Below, in pieces: positions 11,141 to 23,754 of a stretch of DNA of 64,000 bases (its first letter is position 1; every line of letters begins with the position of its first letter). The DNA comes from Cristatella mucedo. Lineage: Eukaryota > Bryozoa > Phylactolaemata > Cristatellidae. The DNA lies in the NCBI GenBank assembly GCA_009760855.2, contig WPIO01000072.1, positions 602,501 to 666,500 on the forward strand. Direction: 5' to 3'. Below the pieces are notes generated by a model, which searched no databases, was not told the origin of the DNA, and saw nothing but the letters and a program-made list of their open reading frames with translations. The position numbers were made by a program, and so were the translations under genes.

Positions 11141-12400
11141 TCTGCGGCGGCTCTCTGACCAGCAGCTGTTCGAGAGTTCGCGGATCTGAGGCGGAGCAAA
11201 GCAGCGACAGTCAGTATTGCGTGGCTTGGCCTCGTGCTCCGGTCACGAGCTCCACGATGGCGGCCGGCCCAGTCAAGCGCTGGCTCTGCTCGGAAGCGGA
11301 GAGGAGCAACGCAAGGACAAGCAGCTGCGGCTGCAGCCGGAGACGGCGCCGCAGCACGGCGCCGCCGAACGCTGCAGCCTACCGGGATGTCGCTGTCGAC
11401 CGAGAGCGCGATCAAGCTTCGCCACGACCCAAGAAGCAGCACCTGTGCCAGCGCTTCAAGTGAATCATTCAACCATTTATTAGTTTAGGCGATTTAAATC
11501 GCCCGGCGAACGGCGGTACGCTGGCGAGATGGTAGCATAGTAGCAGCGTAACTCCTTCGTTCAAAACGAGGCCCTCCAATGATTGGCGCTGACGAGTTGG
11601 CCGTCAACACCGGAAGTCTCCGGCTTCCAGTCTGTCACGGCCCCCCCCCCAAGCGTGACGCTGCGGACGGAAGCCGCTGCGACTGCGCGCCTAGCCATCG
11701 CGGCCCGCCGCTCTGTAAAGAAGAGTCCTAGTCGCCTTGCGATAGTTGACCAAGTGTATTTCTTACTAGGACTGTATTGTGTCCTACCATGGCTTTGCTC
11801 TTCGCGTGCGTCTGCACTTACACAGCCGCCTTGCTTCAGCACCTGCCGGCCGGCATCGCGGAAGTAAAGCCCATGAAAGCGTAGATTTCAGAAATATCTC
11901 CTCAACTCGTCGTTAGGTTTTATTTCTGTCACCTTGCGGTCACTGCGGCTGGAACTGCTGAGCCAGCCCTCGGCTGACCCCGGCGCCGTATTTATGACCA
12001 CTGCGGCGATCGGAGCCGCGTCCAACGACGCCATTTTACATGCCTCGCGCGCACAGCGAGTGACCGCGTGACCTAGTTAGCCACCGCCCGAGTCTCGCCA
12101 GCGTTGCATTTGCAAAGCTCGCCGGTCGCCCTAAAAGAGACGCGAGGAACGGCGCACGAGCCCCTGAGCTCTCTCGAAGTGCTGCGCTCGCTATCGGCGT
12201 GCTACCGCTATCCACCGAGAAGCCGCTGCTCGAAGCTCGCGTACTTGAGGATGGAGTGAAATTATTCTTAAATTGCGAGGTACCTAGCCTCCATCTTCCC
12301 TAGCCGGCTGCATGGGTTTTCTCACTGCCCGAGCTAACTCGCGCCAATGCGAGCTCAGCTCGGCTCGGCGGGACCCTTTTTTCGGCTGATTGTACTTGTC
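10900..12400. promoter_or_regulatory. GC/CpG-rich promoter region of HYLS1
   Basis: CpG dinucleotides are dense from about 10,920 to 12,270, around and upstream of HYLS1 exon 1, in contrast with flanking repeat DNA. The long frames on both strands here (for example 11,011-11,472 minus) have arginine/alanine composition typical of non-coding GC-rich DNA. No transcription start can be placed exactly. Confidence 0.5.
11038..11140 (-). CDS. HYLS1: HYLS1 exon 1 (start codon)
   Basis: The ATG is at 11,140-11,138. The exon encodes 34 residues beginning MQGTFDFTDDEIRAELRKL and ending RLSEFRE, plus one base. The donor reads GAGG/GTGAGT, a near-perfect consensus, giving phase 1. It lies in a GC-rich block with many CpGs, as expected for a promoter-proximal exon. 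Confidence 0.8.
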
Positions 12401-13857
12401 TCGTGCAGACGTCCCTAGCACACATCTAGCTACTTCTAAATCTTGTTCTCCTGCGGCTTTGCGGCAGTCGGTTTATTTTGAATCTGCGCGACTGTTTCGT
12501 ATAAGCAGACATTCCTCTCCTGCCTCTCCGACATTGGGTCGCTTCATTTTCAAGTACGCAAACCAGGCAGGCACTTTGCCCTCGCATTTGAGCACTGACA
12601 ACATTCGATTGTTGGTTGCGTTGTGTTGGAAGCGTGAATCACGCGTCCAATGCAAGCCGATTCATGTTGTTTTGGGCAAAGCTAGCTAGGGTGCTCCCTC
12701 GCAGCCATTAACACAAATGCTTTGGATAAGGTTGTACTACAGGCATACCATTTTATAGTTAAGGTGGAAGTTCCGATGGACAAAGCTGATTTAGAAATTC
12801 GATGGGAAATGCAGCTGAATTGTTTATGTCCTCCAACTATGATCGAATCAACGCTAGGTTACTTCAAAATGTCAGCATCGATATCAATTCCAGAACTTTT
12901 GCCATAAATCCGTGGCTGTTGTATTCTGTGTCATTAGAATGATCTTTTTCAAACCTCGTGAATTTAGTCGGCTGTGCTGGCTGTATCTTTGTCTCCAAAA
13001 CTGTGCAGACATAAGCCGCTGGTCTTAACCTCGTATGTAACTGCTATATAGCAGTGGCTCCGGCTGTTCTTGTGGGAGTCTCACAGAGACACAGCGCGCA
13101 AACATGCTCGGTAAACAAGACTCTCTTGTATTACTCTCAACGGGCACATATATGAGAGCCCAATCAATCACAGCAGACGGCACGAAATATAACTGCATTA
13201 GTGGCCTGATGCTGCGCTGTTTCAACGGCTTAACTATTGACCACAGGTTAGGCATGTACATTAGTGTCTTCGCTCATTATCAAGTGCAATATTATTATTA
13301 CAACAGCAGGAGCCGCAGGCGCACACTACACGAGCAATTTGAATTCGACAAGGATCTGACTCAGTTGGGTTTCCGCACGTGGCTAAGATCTCACCATTTC
13401 CCCAGTCTTGCGACCAGGTCTTTTGCGAACGTATTTCGTCCAGCGGCTCGCACGTTGATGCAAAAAAAACCTTTGCTTCACAGAACGCCCAAGCGGTGAG
13501 ATTTTGAGTGCAGATCTACAAAACGTCTGTGCGCAAGGAGCGACACAGACGGTTTGCCTTGATGGTTTGACTTCGGCAGATCGAAGCTATTCGAGCTCGC
13601 TTCGAAGGCCGCCTCTGGCGGCTCGCCAGCTGCTCTTCCTTTCGAGAGCTTCTCCGCTGGCGCGATCGACTAACCGCACGCAAACTCATCAGAGACCCAT
13701 TGAAACTCATTGACCTCTGTTCCACAGCACGACACTCGTTCTGCCTGCAGTACGGATTTCTGTAATTATGCAATGCTAGCGCTTCACCAGAAAGCAATCG
13801 GGGCGGGAGCCTTCTGTTGCCGCTGGCTTGAGCACGCAGCAGTCAAGGCGCTCGTCT
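12400..13857. other. Intergenic, nothing recognised
   Basis: There are several short open frames on both strands (for example 13,104-13,499 plus), none with a recognisable motif. There is no clear mobile element and no long simple repeat. Confidence 0.35.
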
Positions 13858-13935
13858 CGAATCAAGGTCAATGTGAATGTATTCTATGACGAGTTCGTCG
13901 GCTCGAGCCCCGTGGCATATGTGAACTTATTTTGC
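13858..13935 (+). repeat. SINE family A fragment
   Basis: Only the middle of the unit remains: AAGGTCAATGTGAATGTATT, then the GGCTCGAGCCCCGTGGCAT B-box and linker. It abuts the LINE relic on its right. Confidence 0.6.
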
Positions 13936-15180
13936 CAGTAGTCTTTAAGCCGAGGAATGAAACAGCTAATTAATTGTCCATGGAGGACCTGAGGGCAGGA
14001 GGTGGCTGAAAATGGTGCCGCAGTTCAGCTAGGAATGGAGGAGCTGAGCCGTGGCGGGCCTTGAGGGTCAGCGTAATAACTTGTATGTGCATCCGTTGAT
14101 CAACTGGCAGCCATTCAAGCTACTTCAGTAATAAATAAACAAGTGATCAAACCCCTAGGATAAGCTGACCAGCCTTGCACCCATATTCATCACCAGCTGC
14201 TGTGTCCCAGTGGCTTTTTTCGGTAGCCCGGCCAAAATGGAACCGCAATAATCTAGCCGAGACAGAAACAGGAGTAGGTTAAAGTTTTTGCGAACCACCG
14301 TGGAAGACTCTTACAAATCTTAGATGGGGATTATACCTTATGACTAGCTGTGGAAACAGTCTTCTTAATGAAGCTTTAAAAATAGGCAGCTGTCGAAGAC
14401 GACGCCTAAATTCCGAACATACGGTGATGGTCGCATTACCGTATCGCCCATTAAAAGAGCAGTTTCCTTGTCCAGCCACACGCTTGGGGATTCCTGTGAG
14501 TAGCAGTTCCGTTGTTTAGTTTAAGTTAAAAGTTTAGGTTTTCGTAGCTTAGTTTAAGCAAATTTATCGATATCTAAGATCGAATGTCTGCAAGGGAAGA
14601 GTTCATTTTATCAGTCGCTGCAGCAGATTCCGACGGTTTAAATGACAAATACAACTGAGTATCATCAGAATAATAGTTATAGCAGATTCCATTAAACTCG
14701 AATCACTTTTCTAAAAGGTTGAGTATAATGAAGAACCGCAAAGAACCTTAGGATGGTCCCTTATGGGATTCCACAGGTGACTGGTCTATTGGATGAGACC
14801 CGATCCCCACACGACACGGATTGAATACTTAGACTTAGTGTGATTTGAACCACACTAGTGCCTCGTCTGATAGACTGATAGTTGTTCTCAATCATTCAAG
14901 TAGGATGTTGTGATCGATAGTGCCAAAGACAGCCGATGAATCTAGCAGCGCTAGGGCAGTGAAATTCCCGTCATTGTTGCTGCATTGGATGTGATTAGTT
15001 ACACGGAGGAGAGCAGCTTCAGTGGGTTGCTGCCGATTGAACCTCGACGGAATTTTGCCTAACAATTTATTCTTTTAGTGCGAGCTACACGCTGCTTAGC
15101 GACAATTTTTTCAAGAATCTTTGACAAAAAGGAAGCAGGAAAACTGGGTAATCGTTTGCATGGACCTTTTTTTATCAAAT
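13936..15180 (-). mobile_element. LINE relic with reverse-transcriptase catalytic-domain remnants
   Basis: The antisense reading near 14,640-14,680 gives SDDTQLYLSFKPSES, the RT active-site block (normally ADDTQLY) of CR1/L2-type LINEs. C-terminal remnants occur at 13,940-14,240 (GPPRLSSSIPS-like). Stops and frameshifts are frequent. Confidence 0.75.
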
Positions 15181-15189
15181 CCAGGCTTT

Positions 15190-16850
15190 TTAAGATAATA
15201 ATATTTACAATACACTTGCTAAAGTGCCCTCAGAGAACTCAATCTCTTTCTAGGCACTCTACGTTTGCAGCAAAGGAAACACGATCGAATGGTGAGGGAT
15301 ATCGTGCTTGATAAATAACACAAATAACATGGTTAGGGGTGACATGGACAGGGTCAGCATGTAAGTGTGCTTAGTAACAGCACGCACAGTGTCAGCACGC
15401 ATAACCACATGAAGGACGAATCGCAGGGACCTACTAAATGCTGTCCTAAATAGGTGTTTTTAAGTTTTTTTTAAATTGGGTCAAGTCAGGGGATGTTCTG
15501 AAGCAAATCGGGAGTGAGTTCCAGGCTTTGGGAGCATACGAACTAAATGCACGGTCTCCAAAGGATTAGAGGTTTGTACGAGGTAAAGGTAAACAGTTAG
15601 TTTCCGAAAAGCGGGTGGTACGATGCTTGGCCTGGTTGGGGGAGTAAATCTGATAGGTAGGCTGAAGCCAAAGAATGAAGAGACCTAAAAGTGAGCGACA
15701 AAACCTCGAAATCGATCCGTTGCTTCACTAGTAGCCAGCGAAAATCGGCGAGAAGTGGTGTGATGTGGCGACGCTCACGACAGACAAGCCTAGCTGCAGA
15801 TTTTTGCACCACCTATAAGCACCTGATTGCACATGCCGTGAGTTGCAGAAGCCAAGACGGGATGTCACAAATGCATGGACAAACTTAGAAGTGATATCCC
15901 TATCTAAACAAGCCCGAAATTTAGCAATGCTATGTAGCTGAAAGGATGTCTAACACTGGGGGATTTGAAGGACTTTGGTACAACTTTTTTCCAGAGAACC
16001 ATTGACAATTTTGGTTATGACTTGGTTAAGTTTGTCTGCCAGTGAAGACCACGGAGGGAACGGTATAGGGTCTTCAGGAGGCAAGACCTTTTTAGTAGAC
16101 AGTATTAAGATAGCCATATTATGTGATCATGTGCAGAAAGCTCTGAAAATCTATAAAGGTAGGTCGCAGATTGTGATTCAGCAATTGCATTAGTCCAAAG
16201 GGGCTCTATGGAGGCACGAATGTGCTTAATTGTTTCGGTGAATGAAGCAAAACATTTGGCGGCCGAGCCGTTTATATATGAGGTGTGAGACCTCTCAGAA
16301 TTAGCCAGAAAATGTTTCGCTGTCTTATATATCCGTTTTGGGTTCGATTGGCGAGACTTTAGTTCTAGTTTTCTAGCCAAAAATGAAGTCCTGGCTTTTC
16401 TAACTTTCTGAGTGTAGACTCGGAGGAATTCTTTGAAATTGGCTAAATTGTGGTCAGACCCTCACTTCTTAAAGCGGCGTTCAAGCGATCACTTAACACG
16501 CCACATCTTTTGAGGTTTTTTGGATAATTAAAAGGAATCTCCACGACTCTGTACACGGACAGAATGTAGGGGCTATGCTATGCAAGGGCACTCATAAGTA
16601 CCATGTTCACTGCATCAGTGAGGGCATCAAGGCTGTCGGTCGAGTATGGGTGCAGATCAAGAAGACCTGACTCGCTTGCAGATTTCAAAAACTTGTCTGG
16701 TCAATGCTTTTTAAAATGCGGCCTTTTAGGTGAGTGGATTTCAGCCAGGTCTCGGTCACGGCAAAAATAGTGACGTACATAGAAGTAGATACTCACGAGG
16801 CAACCGACCTTCTCTTCAATATGCCATGTGAAAACTCATCACTAGTCCAC
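15190..16850 (-). mobile_element. LINE relic: palindromic tail, 3' UTR, C-terminus and ORF2 linker
   Basis: Reading right to left, 16,380-16,105 encodes NPKRIYKTAKHFLANSERS and IKHIRASIEPL, typical of the endonuclease-RT linker. 15,812-15,597 encodes SAARLVCRERRHITPLL, the ORF2 C-terminus. 15,480-15,197 holds the 3' UTR and the inverted GAGAACTCAATCTCTTTCTA tail. The RT core between linker and C-terminus is missing, so this copy has an internal deletion. Confidence 0.8.
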
Positions 16851-17099
16851 TTTGATGAGTTTGCACCACTGACTACACGCCAGGTCTGTCCCTGCCGAGA
16901 AGTCATTTGATTTACGGTTGATACAAAAAAAGAGTAATACTAAACTCATGCTTGAGAAGACCGCCAAAAAGTCTGAAGTTACTGCCCGCCGCCACTTTCC
17001 AGTCACGGACGATTGTAGGTCGTAGTATTCCATTTTATGAGAAACTTCATTCGTAGATAAATGCGACAACTTTTTAAGACGCTCGCAAGCAAGCATGCT

Positions 17100-19100
17100 T
17101 CCTAGTGATTGAAATGGCGCTTTGACAGGGCGTTTTCAAAACTCTTCTTAGGCAATATACAATGGATTATGGGACCCATCCCTCATCGCCGTCCCATTCG
17201 GACCGCAACCCCACATTTCCCCGGTCTCCTTCTCTCACCTCCTTCACGCCTTCCTCGATTGAACTCGTTACTAAAAGATTTCTATAAGTATAAAAGACCA
17301 CTAGTCTCCTTGACCCTGTCACAACACAAACCCTTATGAGGTCTAGAGACGTGTTGCTGCCCACCATTGCAAGTATTTAAATGTATCCCTGAAGTCAGGC
17401 GAATGTTCCTTCTCATCTGAAAACAACGGTTTTCAGACGGTCACTAAAACCAGCCGACCAAGATAATGAGAATGTAAGTAACGCTCTTCCAGTCTCCCTT
17501 CTGCCGTTCCTATCCACGACTCTTGAACGAGTGGTGGCAAAATTGCTTGATAATAACACCAGCTCATCGAATATTTCTACCAGATTGTAGTCGGGATTTA
17601 GAGCTAGCAATTCCACATAAACTGCTCTTCTTTAGGTTTAAAATTATTGCCTGAAGAATGCTGATTAGGATAGGGGCTCCCTGATGGTTCTCCAAGGTCA
17701 TCCAGCAGCATTTGAAACTATTGAGCACCATATCCTTCGGGGGCTGTTCTCGTCTCGTCTAGGTATAACTGGCACCTACTTCAGCGACAGATGTCAGAGT
17801 ATTGAGATTTAAATGGCTGTCGATCATCCTCGGAGCCCTTAAAGTATAGAGTAGCTCGGAGTTCAGTACCACATTTTCACTAGCATCAGTCTTCCTTCTG
17901 GCCAATGATGTCATCGCCAAAGAAAACCTTCGCTTCCCTTTTTTCGCCGATGACACTCAGTTATATTTATGCTTTGACACATCTAAGCCGTGCTCCTCAT
18001 CCGAAACGCTTGATTCCCTAGCAACCTGAATGGACGGGATGCATATTCGGATTGCCACTGACTTCACGAAGCTTAGCGAAGAAACAGCCCGTAACTATTA
18101 GTTACGAGCAAGCCTTGTCTCATCATCAAGTTGCAAATGAAACTTTTGCGCACTAAATCGACCAGATTATAGTTTGTCGAGATAACAATGGCGGTTTTCG
18201 AAATATAATGACCAGGAATAACAGATTTCGTAATCTGCTGTTAGGCTGCAAGCCCAAGACTAGGCAAGGCAAGCCCAGACCGTGTAATAAGCTGTGCCGT
18301 AGGCTCCGGCCAGACGGTCGAGTTGTGCTACGAGTGGCTTCGAACTTCGAGTCTACCCTCTGTGTGGCAGGTGCTGGACACCTACAGCCCCCCATGTGGC
18401 TGCCGTCGCATCGGCTTCTCTCCGCTACGGAAATGGATTTTCCATATGAAGAGTCATATGGGCGGTCTGTATTGCTGCCGTACCCAGCTGCCGTCGGAAT
18501 AGCCGCATCAATTAGTGCTGCACTAACAAGTCGCTATGCGCGACATTCTGCGCGCTCGCGCCTCGCCGGTATAGGTGGGGCGTTGGAAAGAACTAGCACA
18601 ATTTACTGGAATTCCCTTTATTCAAAATCCCCGCGGTATGCGCCGTTAGTAGTCGGCGATTGCTGCAAAATTCGGCAGCTGATCTGGTCATCTTTTGTCA
18701 TCGGCGTAGCAGCAGCGACATCGCACCTTTTTTTTTCTATCGGGCCTTCGCAGGCTCACTAACAAGCATCGAGTCAACTTGAAGATTTTCTGTCTGGTTT
18801 ACAAGTCGCTTCAACAGCTTTCACCAGCAGCCTACCTATCCGACCTCCTTGCTCATCTAGTCACATGGTCTCGCACCTCCCACGCTCCTCGACGCCAATT
18901 CGTCTCGCTTTCTCTCGCACAAATTTGAAATCTCGTTGCGATTGAACTAATTCACCAAAAATCTTGGATTCCCTTCCGGCTACGGAGCACAACCGGCAAT
19001 GACCTGGCAGCTTTTCAGTCCTCGCTAAAGAACCGCCTATTTCAATAAGCTTGCACTTTGCTCTAGTAAACTTGTCTTTTGTGTTCCTGTGTACTTTGCG
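17100..19100 (+). mobile_element. LINE relic, plus strand, with ADDTQLYL active-site block
   Basis: At about 17,940 the frame reads FFADDTQLYLCFDTSK, the RT catalytic motif. Upstream 17,390-17,640 is a frameshifted RT palm/fingers region (QTVTKTSRPR and LPFLSTTLERVVAK-like). Downstream, 18,780-19,040 encodes YKSLQQLSPAAYLSDLL and SLKNRLF, the C-terminal domain. About 650 bp between the two parts (18,110-18,765) does not look like LINE. Confidence 0.75.
18110..18765 (+). other. Unassigned segment inside a LINE relic, with a 184-codon open frame
   Basis: An open frame runs 18,208-18,762 plus. I recognise no domain, and its composition (Arg, Ser, Ala) is unremarkable. It separates the RT active-site block from the C-terminal block of the surrounding LINE, so it may be a later insertion. 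Confidence 0.3.
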
Positions 19101-19844
19101 TACTTACCTGTGAGGATTCAGTGCACGTTACCAGCCAGAGGTCCTACATACAAGTAGCCCTACGAGTCTTCCTGTGTGCTTTAGCATGCTAGCCTAAGCA
19201 ACATGGTGCTCGGTTGCTTGTGCATGCTTATCTAAGCATAACGCCGTGTATTTCATCAACCCTTTGTTTGTTGATGCTCTTGCAGCGAGCTGTAAAGCGT
19301 CTGGCTGAGGGGGGTATTTTGGTTATCTTTGGATACCATACAAAAGACCTGCTATTATTATTTTTATCGGGCTTGCATACTTGCATAGCTTTCGCATGAC
19401 AACGACAATGCGCCTGCAAAAATTCAACCACCACGGATCTTAGCCCGGAGATGTAACCACTTATACGGGGGAGTTCATTTCTCGGAGCTCAGTGATCTTA
19501 CCATGGCAGCAGACGAGCGCATTCTGTGCTTCCGGTCGCAATGGCCAGGCCAGCGGCTGGCATATGCACGTAGAGACCACTGAGTACGCGTCGCAGGAAC
19601 GAATTAAAAAATGTGTGGCATCGATCGATGAAGGACCTTAATAGAAGAAAGAAGCAAGTCGGTCTTTGATGCAGTGCTGGCTTTGAAGTTGCTTGTGCAT
19701 ATAAGACAATCCTAAAGTTAAAGTAAAAATTAAAGATCGCTTGATTCAATGGCCGCATCGTATGTATATTGCAGAATTTATTACTGACATTTGCACACCG
19801 ATGCCAAAAAACGGTTGAAAATTATGAGGATAAAACCAATTAAA

Positions 19845-19990
19845 AATATATATATAATTCATTTGTGTAGCGCCCCAAGAGAACTTAATCTCTATTCAGG
19901 CGCTTCACAGATGCCTCGGGGCTCGAGCCCACGACCTCAGCCAGGCCTTGGTCGGGGCGAGCACCTTAACCGCTGGATCAATAGTTATGG
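19845..19990 (-). repeat. SINE family A copy
   Basis: Inverted copy. From the left: AATTCATTTGTGTAGCGCCC, the AGAGAACTTAATCTCT palindrome, GGCGCTTCACAGATGCCTCG, GGCTCGAGCCCACGACC and GGCGAGCACCTTAACCGC. It is a well-preserved member. Confidence 0.85.
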
Positions 19991-20154
19991 AACAATCTCG
20001 TGCTTCTCTAAAGTTGGTACTACTAACCCTTAAATGAGCTCGGCCGGCAGGTCTGCAATAGTGTCTGTGAGCAATCTGAGAGTTTTTGCTTTGAAGTGGC
20101 CTATTGCTAGATGCCACATCAGCTCCGGAGTCATGCCTGCCTACTTTCAGCTAG

Positions 20155-20430
20155 GCACCATTGTAGCTTAGATAATGATACCACGGCCAAGCTGGTCCAT
20201 GTATTCGTGACATCCCGTCTAGAGTTTTTGTAACTCACTAAACTTGGGTCTTCCTGCCTGAACAATAAGACGCTCTCCGTGTGTGCAACGCTCTGCATTT
20301 GGGCTTGTCGGTAGCAAACGTCGCAATGGCCGCTTTACTTCACTTTTCACCAACCTGCGCTGGCTTCCGACAATAACGCAGTATCGTATTGACTTCAATG
20401 CTCTGCCCGCTCAGCGCTAATAATAAAGCG
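20155..20430 (+). mobile_element. LINE fragment (plus)
   Basis: It shares the CCACGGCCAAGCTGGTCCAT segment and a following RLAFGLVGSKRRNGRF-like decayed ORF2 stretch with the fragments at 7,700 and 37,320. Confidence 0.5.
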
Positions 20431-20899
20431 AATGCTAGTGAAACTTTTTCAAAGCCGACCCGTGAACGGCGGACAATGATCACTCGACAGTGTACGGAGG
20501 TGCCAACTAAAAAATACGAGCCGGCCCCGGTGGCGACAGGTGTCCGGCCGGCGTGACCCAGGCCTTAGAACAATGCCATTGTTAATGTATTGTACATTTT
20601 CAAAGCTAATTTTCAAAGCAAACATAAATATATTTGTACCGTCATAGCAAACAATATAATAAATTGCTATTGTAATTAAACAAATGTTTTCATTGCCATT
20701 GAAGCAAATACAACGCACGGATATGCAGATCAATATAATCATTGTCGAATGTCGATCACAAAATATAGTTTCAATTTTAATCACTCGTATCAGTGACTCA
20801 ATATTCCTTATCGACTTCGTCAGCAGTTTCCCCTTCCTCCTCTTTTTCTTTCGTTTCTTCGTCATTCACGATTGCAGCTACTTCGTCATTCACTATTAC

Positions 20900-22470
20900 A
20901 GCTCCAAATTCTACAGATTGCCGTCCTGCTTGAGAAGAACCCACGCTTCTAGCTCGCGCGGTCGCAGACTTCGACGTTTCTGAGAAAATATCCGCTTGCT
21001 CCGGGAGAACAACTGTTCAACAAAATTCGACGTCAGCAGCAAAAACTTGGTATCAACGCAAGCCGATGCGGGTGCCTGTTGCATACGCCGTCGCTTCAAC
21101 GTACACTCGGCAAAGAAAAAAACTGGATAGTCCGCTTTGTCAAAATTACCACCACAGGATTGCGATTTCAACAAAGAACAGAGGCAGTTTCATCTTAATC
21201 CAATTGACCTTCGCTCCCATTCCGGATCTTGATTGTGGCTGTCTCAAATTAAGGACTGTGAACAACGTCTGCACCAGTTCCCAGGTACGTCTCGGAGACG
21301 GATGATGGAAAAGATTCTATCAGTGCCTGCTACAGGACATGTGATTCGGCGATGGTTCCATCATGAGGTTGAAGTGTGAGAGTAACAGATTTGAAATCAA
21401 CCAAGGCCGCTTTATACCGACGAATTACATTTCTTTGTGCTGCTGTAGGGATCAGTTCGGCAAGCTTGGGATGAGAATCATTAATATTGGGCAGAAGTCG
21501 CTCAAACATTTTGGTTAAGCTCCAAGCCAGCGAGTCACATTTCGTTTTAACAGGACGCAAAGATGTCGACAGACGCAGGCGCAGACGTGGACTCGCTAAG
21601 CGTGGACAGCTTCGACATTAATTTTCCAAGCAGTTAAAACTCCGATGAGAGAAATTGTGAAATTGCAGGTCTCGACTGCAAAATTGAGACGACGCAACCC
21701 GCAACCCAACAATGGCCTATCAAACAGGTTAGCTATTGCCGCGTTTGTAGATCAATGTTCACCAATCAGGCAGACTACTCGTTCGTCTGGTAGGCTCTAT
21801 CGCCGCAGTGTTGCACAGATGAACTTCACATGCTTGACAGCTGTGAGGGCTGTCTCGTCAAGCATGTGGAGATAATGCCAGCAGGAAAACCTGGGGTTCA
21901 CTACCGACCTCTTTTCCGGGCAATGTAATGAAGAGACCTATATATGGGTAGTGAACACAAATTTATACTAACAATACGCATCGAAATTGCACGAAGGCAA
22001 GGAACTCGCCAATAAAGTGGTTTGAATCTTCTTACCAGTCATCAAGCAAGAGGGATATTGCGAAGATGCGCTCGCAAGAGTCGATATTTTCTTCTCAACT
22101 GCCGTGACCAATCGGACGGAACATGTACTTGTTCAACGTCTTGGTAGACAGTTGGAATAGGCTGGTATTCGCAATCGAGCATTCTTTTTCGTAGCACACC
22201 AGTTCGCGCTCGTCCATAACGATACAGTCGAGCCATCTGATAGATGTCGGTAGATTTTGAAGCAATCGCGTAATCCAGAGTCCACTGACCAGTCGCCGAG
22301 TCAGTGCCAGCACAGCCCGTTGATGAAATGCTGTCAGCAGCATGTGAGTGAAAACTTCCAAGTGGTTTGTGCGTTTGGCTTTGATGTGCGTCACCAAGTT
22401 GTTGTAGCCATTCTTAGTGACACTAGACTTTCGCTCCAAAATGACAGCTGCATTGCCAGATTTTAAACAC
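20900..22470 (-). pseudogene. Broken hAT-family transposase gene
   Basis: Minus-strand remnants occur in the correct order. Near 22,440-22,380 is a BED-finger-like tail (KNGYNNLVTHIKAK). Near 22,250-22,110 is WLDCIVMDEREL then STKTLNKYM. Near 21,790-21,690 is VVCLIGEH*STNAAIANLF, matching the hAT core CLVGDNCSTNKAIA; the asterisk is a stop in place of Cys. Near 21,430-21,360 is RYKAALVDFKSVTLTLQ. Near 21,060-20,925 is LLTSNFVEQLFSRSKRIF then KRRSLRP, the hAT dimerisation domain. Several in-frame stops and frame changes make it inactive. No terminal repeats were identified. Confidence 0.85.
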
Positions 22471-22493
22471 GAATCCTTTGGAAGATTGATTCA

Positions 22494-22570
22494 AAGCGTC
22501 TAGAAAGAGATTTAGTTCTCTGAGGGCGCTTTATCAAGAGTTGTATTCTTCTTATTATTATTATTATTAA
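22494..22570 (+). repeat. LINE 3' palindromic tail
   Basis: AAGCGTCTAGAAAGAGATTT with GTTCTCTGAGGGCGCTTTAT, followed by an ATTATT run. Confidence 0.85.
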
Positions 22571-23149
22571 CATTGCCAAAGAAAAGGCGGGAGGTGGCTT
22601 CGTTGGACGGCGGAACAGTGGGACGGCCCAGCGAACTGAGAGAAGCCATTGGAATTTAGATTCTGGAAGAAAAATTGTAAATCAGGTCTATCAAACACGC
22701 CACACGGTCTTACGCAGTCCGTGATCCACACAACGCGGTCAGACTCAGAGCTCCGGAAGTGCTGTTAAAACTTTAAACCAAAAAACTAAACTGCTCCATG
22801 AGTATTGCAATAACACTTTGTGGTTCATCTGGACAGCGCAATCTATTTATATTGTTAAGTCACCCAATAGAATACATTTTTTAACAACACAGTACGACAG
22901 ATTGTCCCGTAAAGATATATTTTTGCGGAGGCCTGGCGTTACCAGTGGCCAGCGCTTCCGGTTCTTGACCGCAAATGCACTGCGCCAGCCTGGATTTCTT
23001 TCGTGGAGGCGAGAATGTCGCACAAGAGCGAGCTTTTCTGGCAGCCGCAGAAAAGTTTCGAGCTCAACGCGCGACTAGCGGTCGCCGAGCTTTGACGTAC
23101 AAGTTGACGAGTGAGAGCGTCGCGTGCGGTATCAGCTCGGAGCTCTAAA

Positions 23150-23240
23150 ATAAAAATAAATATTAGCTGATTTAATAGCCTCATTTGAATATTGACAGAA
23201 GAGCCTTAATTAACGGCTATCACCACCAAGCCGGCCAAGT
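23150..23240 (-). repeat. SINE family B fragment
   Basis: The tail segment TATTAGCTGATTTAATAGCC, AGAAGAGCCTTAATTAACGG and CTATCACCACC is recognisable, but the tRNA-like head is missing. Confidence 0.6.
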
Positions 23241-23594
23241 CGCTGACCTACGACCGGAGACACACCAAGTGGCGGTCGGTCAGTACTTCCGGTCACTAAT
23301 GACCGCATCCTACTTTCTTTGCAAAGTTGGCATTAAAAAGTAGAACCGTCTTAAGCGTCACTCGAAAATGAGAATTTTGGGCTCCGAGCGGCAGTCTCCA
23401 TCAGCGATCATCAGCCAAGTGCGGACGCTGGTGGCGGCGGCGGCGGCGCCGGCACCTGCGAGGGTAGGCAGAGGCCGCCTCAGTAATGAGTAGCGGCGCA
23501 TCGGGTGCGTCCGCGGCGCCGAGGACTCGTTTGGAGGCAGCGGCGGAATGCCGACTTTGTTTACCAGAGCTTCTCCTCCTCTGTTTGCCCGTGT

Positions 23595-23596
<2 letters not shown>

Positions 23597-23632
<36 letters not shown>
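23597..23632 (+). repeat. (CA)n microsatellite
   Basis: About 18 CA units in GC-rich DNA, just 3' (on the minus strand) of the thrombospondin-like exon. Confidence 0.95.
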
Positions 23633-23634
<2 letters not shown>

Positions 23635-23754
23635 GCCCACCGTAGCAATAGTCGTATCTAGGAGGGCGGGGCGGGCTGGAGTTCGTTGCTTGCCGCAGCC
23701 GGTGCAGTCGCTTAGCACGCTGCCGCGATGGTGGACTATGGTGCACGCGCAAGC

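Noticed and set aside
11011-11472. 153-codon minus-strand frame overlapping HYLS1 exon 1
   Set aside because: It is in a different frame from the conserved HYLS1 sequence and has only Arg/Ala/Ser-rich composition typical of CpG-rich DNA.
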